A program made the position numbers and the translations under genes. Under the pieces are notes generated by a model that was not told the origin of the DNA, did no database searches, and saw nothing but the letters and a program-made list of their open reading frames with translations. Source: Microvirga sp. Mcv34 (GTDB lineage Bacteria > Pseudomonadota > Alphaproteobacteria > Rhizobiales > Beijerinckiaceae). From it: a stretch of DNA of 64,000 nt. Location: assembly GCF_024519725.1 (NCBI RefSeq), contig NZ_JALJRK010000018.1:1-64000 (forward strand), in the 5' to 3' direction. Below, one piece after another: positions 25,999 through 33,411 of the stretch (position 1 is the stretch's first letter; every line of letters starts with the position of its first letter).

Positions 25999-26012
25999 TT
26001 GTTGCAGCTCAA
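25999..26012. promoter_or_regulatory. FNR/NnrR-like box before pseudoazurin
   Basis: TTGTTGCAGCTCAA, inside the longer dyad GTTTGTTGCAGCTCAAAC. One position departs from TTG(A/C)-N6-(T/G)CAA. Centred about 85 nt before the pseudoazurin start, close to the spacing seen at nirK. Confidence 0.5.
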
Positions 26013-26090
26013 ACAGGACGGGAGCGACGGGGGATATGACTATTTCCAAGAGCCGCTCCGGCTCATCGGCATCACATCGGGAGAACGATC

Positions 26091-26546
26091 ATGCGGAAAG
26101 TTATTGTGCTCGGCGCTTTTGCAGCAGCCCTGGGGTTCATAGGCGGTGCCGGCGCCGCTGAAGTCGAGGTGAAGATGCTCAACAAGGGCACCGACGGCGT
26201 CATGGTGTTCGAGCCGGCATTCGTGAAGATCAATCCCGGTGATACAGTGAAGTTCATCGCGGCCGACAAGGGCCACAATGTCGAGAGCATCGAGACGATG
26301 ATGCCCGAGGGCGGCGGCGCATTCGCGGGCAAGATGAACGAGGATCTCGCGATCACTTTCGATAAGGCGGGCGTCTATGGCTACAAGTGCAAGCCCCACT
26401 ATGGCATGGGCATGGTCGGAATGGTCGTCGTGGGCGAGCCCATGAATGCAGACCAGGCGAAGGCCGTGGCACATCCCGGCAAGGCCAAGCAGGCCTTTGG
26501 CAGTCTCTTCGACAAGCTCGCCGCAACGAAGACTGCTGCGAAGTAA
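26091..26546 (+). CDS. Pseudoazurin (blue copper protein)
   Basis: A 151-residue protein with a signal peptide (ending GGAGAAEVEVK) and a cupredoxin fold. Copper ligands are the His in DKGHNVESI, and Cys, His and Met in GYKCKPHYGMGMVG. It carries electrons to NirK in the periplasm in known denitrifiers. The C-terminal ~25 residues form a helical tail. RBS GGGAGAACGATC before ATG. Confidence 0.93.
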   Translation: MRKVIVLGAFAAALGFIGGAGAAEVEVKMLNKGTDGVMVFEPAFVKINPGDTVKFIAADKGHNVESIETMMPEGGGAFAGKMNEDLAITFDKAGVYGYKCKPHYGMGMVGMVVVGEPMNADQAKAVAHPGKAKQAFGSLFDKLAATKTAAK

Positions 26547-26552
26547 CGGTGT

Positions 26553-26596
26553 GACTCGATTGCGGAAAGCCGTTTCCGAGGCAGGTGCATCGAGTC
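26553..26596 (+). terminator. Nested hairpin between pseudoazurin and nnrS
   Basis: Outer arms GACTCGAT (26553-26560) / ATCGAGTC (26589-26596) enclose an inner CGGAAA-GCCG-TTTCCG stem (26563-26578). It may end or attenuate transcription after pseudoazurin, lowering nnrS expression. No T-run. Confidence 0.45.
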
Positions 26597-26633
26597 GGCC
26601 ACACCTATTGATTCCATGTGAGGGAGACTGAAA

Positions 26634-27815
26634 TTGGCTCCGATCCCACGCCTGCGAGACTATTCGGGACCCGCGCTCCTTTCTTACGGCTTCCGGCCGT
26701 TCTTTCTGCTCGGCTCGTTCTATGCTGGTATCGCCGTTCTGGCATGGCTGCCGATCTTCTATGGAGAACTGGAGCTCTCTAGCGTATTCACGCCGCGCGA
26801 CTGGCATATCCATGAAATGCTCTACGGATATCTTCCGGCGATCATTACGGGATTCATGCTGACTGCGGTTCCGAACTGGACCGGGCGCCTGCCTCTCCAG
26901 GGACGGCCATTGCTCGTTCTGGTTCTCGTTTGGGTTGCCGGCCGCATCGCTGTTACCTTTTCCGCTCGGATCGGCTGGGAGGCGGCAGCTGTGATCGACA
27001 ATGCCTTCCTGCTGCTCGTCGCGGCTGCGGTGGCTCGCGAGATCGTCAAGGGGCGGAACTGGCCCAATCTCAAGGTTCTCGTGGGCGTGGGGATCCTCTC
27101 TGCCGGCAACATGGCCTTCCATGTCGAGGCTCATGTCCAGGGGAGCGCCGGATACGGCACCCGCGTGGGAATTTCCGCCACCATGATGCTCATCATGCTG
27201 ATCGGAGGGCGCATCATCCCGAGCTTTACCCGCAATTGGCTCGCCCGACGGAACCCGGGTCGCCTTCCGGCGCCCTTCGGGCGATACGATATCGTTTCCG
27301 TGGTCGCCGCTCTCGTGGCGCTCCTGGCTTGGATTGCCGTTCCGGAGGCGCGCGTGACCGGCCCAGGTTTGATCGCCGCCGGATCGCTCCAGGCCATGAG
27401 GTTGGGGCGCTGGGCCGGGGAGCGCGCGTGGCGCGATCCGCTCGTATTGATCCTCCATGTCGCATACGCGTTCGTACCGCTCGGCTTCGTGCTCACGGGG
27501 CTCGCCTCCTTGGGCATTCTCCCGACGGCAGCCGGCCTTCATGCGTGGACTGGGGGAGCGATGGGAGCCATGACCCTAGGCGTGATGTCCCGCGCGAGCC
27601 TCGGACACACGGGGAGGGCGCTCGTCGCCTCCGCGTCTGTTCGGCTGCTTTACCTCCTACTCGTCGCAAGTGCGCTCGCACGGATCTGTGCGGCCATTCA
27701 TCCGGCCTGGGGCGATACATTGCTGCATGTGGCGGGAGGCGCATGGGCTGCCGCTTTTATCGGCTTCGGGCTCGTCTATTGGAATATTCTCACCCGCCCG
27801 CGACTGGCATCGTGA
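26634..27815 (+). CDS. nnrS: NnrS family haem-copper membrane protein
   Basis: A 393-residue protein with about twelve transmembrane segments. It has NnrS-typical motifs LLSYGFRPFFLLGS at the N-terminus, DWHIHEMLYGYLPAIITGF, then AGNMAFHVEAH, GGRIIPSFTRNWL and TLGVMSRASLGHTGR. NnrS relieves nitrosative stress in known denitrifiers. The start is TTG at 26634 after GAGGGAGA; the conserved N-terminus supports it. Placed after pseudoazurin, completing the nitrite/NO gene set. Confidence 0.9.
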   Translation: MAPIPRLRDYSGPALLSYGFRPFFLLGSFYAGIAVLAWLPIFYGELELSSVFTPRDWHIHEMLYGYLPAIITGFMLTAVPNWTGRLPLQGRPLLVLVLVWVAGRIAVTFSARIGWEAAAVIDNAFLLLVAAAVAREIVKGRNWPNLKVLVGVGILSAGNMAFHVEAHVQGSAGYGTRVGISATMMLIMLIGGRIIPSFTRNWLARRNPGRLPAPFGRYDIVSVVAALVALLAWIAVPEARVTGPGLIAAGSLQAMRLGRWAGERAWRDPLVLILHVAYAFVPLGFVLTGLASLGILPTAAGLHAWTGGAMGAMTLGVMSRASLGHTGRALVASASVRLLYLLLVASALARICAAIHPAWGDTLLHVAGGAWAAAFIGFGLVYWNILTRPRLAS

Positions 27816-28015
27816 AACGGACCCAGCTGGAAACCCGACGATCGAGCCGATGAAAGGAGATACCGGACCGCAAAGGGTGAAATAAAGTTAAGGGAGAAGC
27901 AAAGACATCGGGCGTGAGAGGAAGAAGCCGTCCCGGCCTCTTGTTTTGGAGGGACCGGGAGCTAGTTCAGGTAGCAAAAGTTGACACCCGCTCATGACTT
28001 TCCGTCTCGCTCTCT

Positions 28016-28207
28016 ATGAGAATTCGTAAAACTCGTAATGTCTCGCTCACCCCCGAGCTTGAAGCCTTCCTCGACAGCAAGGTGACATCCGGCCGCTATC
28101 GCAGTGCAAGCGAGGTCGTTCGTGCCGCTCTGCGGCTCCTCGATGAGAGAGAGCGCCGAACCGAGCGGCGGCTGCAACCGGCCCAGGATCCTCCCGATGG
28201 ACGATAG
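28016..28207 (+). CDS. ParD/CopG-like ribbon-helix-helix protein without a toxin
   Basis: A 63-residue protein: RNVSLTPELEAFLDSKVTSG then RYRSASEVVRAALRLLDE, the RHH DNA-binding core of ParD antitoxins. ParD proteins usually have a longer C-terminal tail that wraps ParE, and parE follows. Here the tail is short and Arg/Pro-rich and no ParE is present. Instead its end overlaps the HWE kinase start by 11 nt. It may be a decayed antitoxin or a regulator recruited to control the kinase. Confidence 0.7.
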   Translation: MRIRKTRNVSLTPELEAFLDSKVTSGRYRSASEVVRAALRLLDERERRTERRLQPAQDPPDGR

Positions 28208-30557
28208 GCTGTCCAGCGAGCGAGAACTGATCGCGCTTGATTTCCTTTCAGGTGGTGGCGAGGCAGGTTCCCTCATGCGCGCGCGCGATTGGACGTCCTC
28301 GCCGCTTGGTGCGCCGTCGACCTGGCCGCAGTCGCTACGCTCCGTGGTCGGCTTGCTTCTCGGCTCGAAGTTTCCGATGTTCGTTGCCTGGGGGGCGGAA
28401 CTCGGATTCCTGTACAATGATGCCTATGCCGAGATCCTCGGCGCCAAACATCCCCGGGCGCTCGGTGGGCGCTTCCGCGACATCTGGTCGGAAATCTGGT
28501 CCGATATATCTCCCCTCATCGACGCGGCCCTAGCGGGTGAGGCAAGCTACCGAGAGAACCTGCCGCTCCTCATGAACCGCAAGGGTTTCGACGAGCAGAC
28601 GTGGTTCACCTTTTCCTACTCGCCGGTCCGCGACGAAACCGGCCGCGTGGCCGGCATGTTCTGTGCCGTTGCCGAAACGACGGGCCATGTCCTCGCCCAG
28701 CGGCGACAGGCTTTTCGCATCAAGCTCGAGGAAACGCTACGGACTCTCGCGGATCCACGCGACGTTATGGCGGCGGCCGTCGAGGCGCTCGGGCAGCATC
28801 TGGGCGCCAATCGGGTCGGCTACAGCGAAGTCCAGGCAGACGAAGAGACCATCGTCTGCGAGACGTGCTTCGCCAATGGCGTGGAACCCCTCGTCGGGAC
28901 CTATTCCCTTAGTGCATTCGGTCCGGACAGCATCGCGCGCCAGCGAAAGGGGCAGGTCGACATCTGCGACGACCTCACCGCTGATCCGGCCCAGGTCTAC
29001 GCGACTTGGGCGGCCATCGAAACTCGTGCCTTCGTGTCGGTGCCGTTGGTCCGCAACGGTCGCTTGACCGCATCCTTGTACGTGAACTTTCGTGAGGCGC
29101 ATCGCTGGTCCCCTGAGGAGGTGGAGCTGATCGAGGACGTCGCCGCGCGAACCTGGTCCGCGGTCGAGCGCGCACGGGCCGAAGCTGCGCTTGCAGACAG
29201 TGAGAAGCGGCTTCGCGCCTTCGTGACCGCAAGCTCCGACGTTGTGTATCGCATGAGCCCCGACTGGACCGAGTTGCGCCAGCTCGACGGACGGGGGCTC
29301 CTGCTGGATGCGGTCAGTCCGAACGGGGATTGGTTGAGCAGCTATGTTCATCCCGACGACCAGCCGCAGGTCACGGCGGCGATTCAGGACGCCCTCAGGA
29401 CGAAGAGCATGTTCGAGGTGGATCATCGCGTGAGGAGAGCCGACGGGACATTCGGCTGGATACACTCTCGCGCGCTTCCGATCCTACGTGAGGACGGTGA
29501 GATCGTCGAATGGTTCGGGGCCGCAAGCGACGTGACGGCCCGCCGACAAGCCGAGGAATCCATCGAGAAACTTGCGCTGCAACTTGCACAGGAGAGAACC
29601 CGTCTTGCGACGCTGATCGAAAACCTGCCTGTGGGCGTCGCCCTCGTCGACACGCAGGGAACGACGGTCTTGTCGAACCCGGCCTTTCGCCGTTACCGGC
29701 CGGATGGCGTCATTCCATCGAGGGTGCCCGATGACCGGGAAGAGTGGATTGCCCACGATGACCACGGCAGCCAGCTGCCGAAGAACCGTTATCCCAGCGC
29801 ACGGGCGTTGCAGGGTGAACAAGTTACCGGCATCGAGTTCCTGCACCGCTTGCCCGACGGTCAGGAGAGCTGGACCCGGGTGAGCGGAATCCCAATCCAC
29901 GATTCAGCCGGGCATGTGAGCGGTGCCCTGGCGGTGATTGTGGACATCGATGACATCAAGCGCAGCGAAGAGCATCAGCGCCTCCTGATCAACGAGCTGA
30001 ATCATCGCGTGAAGAATACCTTAGCCACGGTGCAGTCAATCGCCAGGCAGACGCTCCGCAACGCGCCGACGATGAATGATGCCAAGACCGCCCTGGAAGG
30101 ACGGCTGCTGGCGCTGTCTCGAGCGCATGACGTGCTCACCCTGGAAAATTGGGAGGGAGCGGAGCTGCGCGAGATCGCAGCCCAAGCAGTCGAGCCCTAC
30201 AGCAATCGCGGTGAGGACCGCCTTCACGTGAATGGGCCCAAGGTTCGTCTGCCACCTCGGATGGCATTGGCTGTAGCCATGGTCCTCCAAGAGCTTGCAA
30301 CGAATGCGGTCAAGTATGGCGCATTGTCCAACGCGACAGGCGAGATCAGGATGAGCTGGAGGGTCGAGGGGAGGGCACCTGGACGTCTTCGCTTTCGATG
30401 GGAAGAGAGCGGAGGACCGCCGGTCCGAACACCGACCCGACGAGGTTTTGGGAGCCGGCTGATCGAGCGAAGCCTTGCCCTCGACCTCGACGGCGATGTC
30501 CGTATCGACTTCGCTCCGACCGGCGTCATCTGCACTGTCGATGCTCCGATAGCCTGA
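28197..30557 (+). CDS. HWE-family hybrid-free sensor histidine kinase (PAS-GAF-PAS-PAS)
   Basis: A 786-residue soluble protein. Domains in order: PAS-like (about 30-165), GAF (about 175-325, DPRDVMAAAVEALGQHLGAN), PAS (about 335-460), PAS (about 485-590), then an HWE kinase core with the phospho-acceptor in LLINELNHRVKNTLATVQSI, an N-box LQELATNAVKYGALS and the W-x-E motif FRWEESGGP. No transmembrane segment, so it senses a cytoplasmic cue, perhaps light or redox through the PAS domains. No response regulator is adjacent. ATG 28197 is preferred; 28104 is a longer possibility. Confidence 0.88.
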   Translation: MDDRLSSERELIALDFLSGGGEAGSLMRARDWTSSPLGAPSTWPQSLRSVVGLLLGSKFPMFVAWGAELGFLYNDAYAEILGAKHPRALGGRFRDIWSEIWSDISPLIDAALAGEASYRENLPLLMNRKGFDEQTWFTFSYSPVRDETGRVAGMFCAVAETTGHVLAQRRQAFRIKLEETLRTLADPRDVMAAAVEALGQHLGANRVGYSEVQADEETIVCETCFANGVEPLVGTYSLSAFGPDSIARQRKGQVDICDDLTADPAQVYATWAAIETRAFVSVPLVRNGRLTASLYVNFREAHRWSPEEVELIEDVAARTWSAVERARAEAALADSEKRLRAFVTASSDVVYRMSPDWTELRQLDGRGLLLDAVSPNGDWLSSYVHPDDQPQVTAAIQDALRTKSMFEVDHRVRRADGTFGWIHSRALPILREDGEIVEWFGAASDVTARRQAEESIEKLALQLAQERTRLATLIENLPVGVALVDTQGTTVLSNPAFRRYRPDGVIPSRVPDDREEWIAHDDHGSQLPKNRYPSARALQGEQVTGIEFLHRLPDGQESWTRVSGIPIHDSAGHVSGALAVIVDIDDIKRSEEHQRLLINELNHRVKNTLATVQSIARQTLRNAPTMNDAKTALEGRLLALSRAHDVLTLENWEGAELREIAAQAVEPYSNRGEDRLHVNGPKVRLPPRMALAVAMVLQELATNAVKYGALSNATGEIRMSWRVEGRAPGRLRFRWEESGGPPVRTPTRRGFGSRLIERSLALDLDGDVRIDFAPTGVICTVDAPIA

Positions 30558-30679
30558 TGAGCGGTACGGTCCGGCAGGAGCCATCTCCCGTCGGACCGCC
30601 TTTCGCTTGGGCCTGGAGGCTCGTATTGGCGGAAACCAGATCCACCTTTTAGAATGGTGTACGGGGCTTTCGCTTTCGA

Positions 30680-30964
30680 TCAGAAATCGTCAGGCCCATC
30701 CGCGCAGCGATAGCCGACAAAACATTGAGGATTGTCATCACTGGGCACGTAGGCAGGCTGAGGATATTGGTCGACCTGGCAGTAGCGTGCGTCACGCACG
30801 AAGCGCCCATAGGTGTATTGGCCCGTGCTCAGGACAATCGCGCCTCGCGAGCTCACGAGGCCACGGTCGTCCGCGCAGGGCCGGCCTGTCGTTGACGGGC
30901 CGACCTGAGCCAATGCCCCCGTCGACAGGAAAATCATTGCGAGAGTTGAGGTCAGGCGAGGCAT
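30680..30964 (-). CDS. Small secreted protein with four cysteines
   Basis: A 94-residue protein with a signal peptide (MPRLTSTLAMIFLSTGALA) and a mature part with four Cys (RPCADD, ARYCQVD, NPQCFVGYRCADG), probably two disulfides. GGAGA lies upstream of the ATG. No family recognised; similar short exported proteins are common in Hyphomicrobiales. Confidence 0.6.
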   Translation of the reverse strand: MPRLTSTLAMIFLSTGALAQVGPSTTGRPCADDRGLVSSRGAIVLSTGQYTYGRFVRDARYCQVDQYPQPAYVPSDDNPQCFVGYRCADGPDDF

Positions 30965-31022
30965 GATGATCTCTCCATTGAGCGTATCGACGATCGGATC
31001 GCCGTGAGATGTTCAGTCGTCC

Positions 31023-32885
31023 CTAATCGTTGCTTGCCCGCACGAAGCGTGGCATCGCCTCAAGCGATTGCCTGGTCGCATTCGGCAGCACGATTTCGCC
31101 ATCTTTGAACGTGAACTGGCTTACAGGCACCGCTGTCATGTGCTCCCCAAGATTGAGGAAGCCGCCCGTACCAACAATGGCGTAGGTCGCCGTCTTGTCA
31201 GGCGCGACGATCAGGTCCGCGACATGGCCGACACGCTCGCCCTTGTCGTTGTAGATCTCGCGTCCAAGGATCTGATTCTTCACGCTGAAGCCGCTGTAGA
31301 GCCTCTGCACATCCGCAACGGCAACGGCGACCGTCGATGAGCCTGCGATCGGCCCCGTGCCTGCGCTGCCCGTCGTCATCGGAGTGCCGGCGCTCGCCGG
31401 ACCGGTCCTAGTCTGATCCGCCGCCGAGCGTTCTTCGACGCGTTCGACCATCGGTGGCTTCCAGGTGCCGTTCAGGATCGATGGGGTGGTCTCCCTGGGC
31501 CAGTACAGGCGCAGCATCAGGTTCATGTCGCCTTTCGGGGCTGGCAGCCAGTTATCCTCCTTGCCCGCGCCGGGCGACACGTTCTGGAGGTAGAGATCGA
31601 CGGAGCCATCTTGGTTCTGGGCGAGCCTGTTGCGCTCACTCAGCGTGTAGCGATTGAGAGGATTGTCTACGAAGAAGAACTGCGAGTCGTACATGGTCAG
31701 CGACCAGAAGCCGTCCACCGGAGGCAATTGCCCTTTGTCGAAATGAATGACGTATCTCTCGGTCCCCGTCAGCTTGCGCCCCGAAGAGTCGACGCTGGTC
31801 ATCGGATAGACGGCGTCCTGCGGCAGGTTGGCGCCCAGTCCGAAAGCCGCGACCGTGGCGCGCTTGGGATAGTCGGTTCCGTACCGTCCGAGCGTCGTGG
31901 CGACCATCCAGCCGTCTTGGATCTCGCCCATCGTGCGGACCCCGCCGGCGATCTCCTCCCAGCCAGCCCGATGAGCGCGTTCGACGCCTTTCGCAATCTC
32001 GGGATCGAGCTGGCTGGTGTCGAATGTATGTCCGGGGACGATGCCGATCTTCGCCATGCGGGCCAGCATCGGGGCATCCTCCGCCGGAGGCGGATTGTCC
32101 TTCATCAACTGCGCCACTAGGCTGAAGAACGGACCCGGCTCAAGACGGTTGACCTGCTTGCGCACCGCCGTCTTCATGTCGATGCCAGCATCCACCTTCC
32201 CGGCAGGCGGCGAGTACGTCTTGCCGTAGGCGCTGAGCGGGACGAGCTTGATCTGATCCTGAATCGCCCAGACAATCTCGTAGTCCTCCGGCGTTCCGGA
32301 AGAATAAATCCTGCCAAGGATCCAGGCCATGCTGGTGGGCGATTTGATCTCCTTGACTCCATTCGGCAGCGTGCCGCGCCAGTTCGGCCCTGTGATGGCA
32401 TAGGTCTGGGGTCCGGTACCCGTTGTGCGTTTGCCTGGACTGGCGATGACATCAGTCCAGGCGGAGAGCATCGGAAACAGGAAGTAGCGCCCGTTCATGT
32501 CGGGCAAAGACAACACGTAGGGCTCTTGGCCGACATCGACGAAGCCGGAAGTGTAGAGGGTATCGGCATTCGGTGCCGTCACATCCCTAAAGGCCGAAGT
32601 CGGGTACTCGCGCATGCTGACGAGCTGGCCCATCGGCGCGCGGGTTCCACCGGGCTGCGCGACATTCGTAACGACACGGCGGGTCATCTCCATGGTGACC
32701 AGCGGATAGCCGTAGATGTATGCGTCCTTGGCGATCGCGAAAGCCTCCTGCTCCTTGAGACTGACGGTGGATAGGCCGGGGCCCGCCTCGACGGCCTGTG
32801 CCCGGGCAGCTGTTGCACCTAGGGACGTCAGTGCGGTGGCCATCAGGGCTGCTGCGGCGATCCGTGAGAGACTGCTTCGAGTCAT
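31023..32885 (-). CDS. Secreted DUF1254/DUF1214 protein with C-terminal PRC-barrel
   Basis: A 620-residue protein. It has a signal peptide (LSRIAAAALMATALTSLGAT), a DUF1254 region (about 45-180, FAIAKDAYIYGYPLVTMEM), a DUF1214 region (about 340-460, GFWSLTMYDSQFFFVDNPLN), a Thr/Gly/Ala linker (about 490-520) and a PRC-barrel-like end (LGREIYNDKGERVGHVADLI). The DUF1254/1214 fold is common and of unknown function. The start at 32885 has GGAGGAG 10 nt before it. Combining it with a PRC barrel is less usual and suggests an envelope-associated role. Confidence 0.75.
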   Translation of the reverse strand: MTRSSLSRIAAAALMATALTSLGATAARAQAVEAGPGLSTVSLKEQEAFAIAKDAYIYGYPLVTMEMTRRVVTNVAQPGGTRAPMGQLVSMREYPTSAFRDVTAPNADTLYTSGFVDVGQEPYVLSLPDMNGRYFLFPMLSAWTDVIASPGKRTTGTGPQTYAITGPNWRGTLPNGVKEIKSPTSMAWILGRIYSSGTPEDYEIVWAIQDQIKLVPLSAYGKTYSPPAGKVDAGIDMKTAVRKQVNRLEPGPFFSLVAQLMKDNPPPAEDAPMLARMAKIGIVPGHTFDTSQLDPEIAKGVERAHRAGWEEIAGGVRTMGEIQDGWMVATTLGRYGTDYPKRATVAAFGLGANLPQDAVYPMTSVDSSGRKLTGTERYVIHFDKGQLPPVDGFWSLTMYDSQFFFVDNPLNRYTLSERNRLAQNQDGSVDLYLQNVSPGAGKEDNWLPAPKGDMNLMLRLYWPRETTPSILNGTWKPPMVERVEERSAADQTRTGPASAGTPMTTGSAGTGPIAGSSTVAVAVADVQRLYSGFSVKNQILGREIYNDKGERVGHVADLIVAPDKTATYAIVGTGGFLNLGEHMTAVPVSQFTFKDGEIVLPNATRQSLEAMPRFVRASND

Positions 32886-33411
32886 AGGAATGGCTCCTCC
32901 TGTCCCGGTCATGGCAGGACTGTCGGTCAGTGTGGCTGACAGGAAGCGGCTTGCTTGATCGATGCGGACAATCACTTGATATTTCACGACAGGGTGGTGC
33001 GTAGGCTCTCATGTGGGGCCACTGGATCTTACCCTGATAATCCGTTGACGAAGCATCGCGAGGCGCGCAACATATTGTTCGAGGCGAGGATGTGCCGCCA
33101 TGCTTGGCTGCGCAGATCAAGGCACCCCTCGTAGCTCCTGTGGTCCCCAATGTTGCGTTTGCCTGATCGGATGCCCGCCTGAGCGGGGTTGCGATATCCG
33201 GAGCCCGCCATGGACAGGAAGTTCAATCTTTTCACAAGTGTCGGCCGTGCCCCACAAGTGTGGATCGGCCGGGCCGGCGTGGCCCTGCCATGGCCGAGTC
33301 AGCCGTTCACGGCTTGCCCCGTTCACGGCCGCGGTGGCCCATCTGACACGGGTCTATAGCGCCAGCACAGACGCTGCTGATCCGCGAACGAAGATCGGAA
33401 GGAGGCTCAGC
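32886..33411. other. Divergent intergenic region
   Basis: 526 bp between the DUF1254 gene (-) and the sulfatase (+). No convincing gene. A frame continuing the sulfatase upstream to 33100 lacks sulfatase features and a ribosome site. No FixK-type 14-mer found here. Confidence 0.4.

Noticed and set aside
26040-27542. 500-codon minus-strand frame over pseudoazurin and nnrS
   Set aside because: Both plus-strand genes are clearly identified; the antisense frame is an artefact of base composition.
33100-33411. Upstream extension of the sulfatase
   Set aside because: The added 104 residues have no family match by eye, whereas 33412 has a strong ribosome site.
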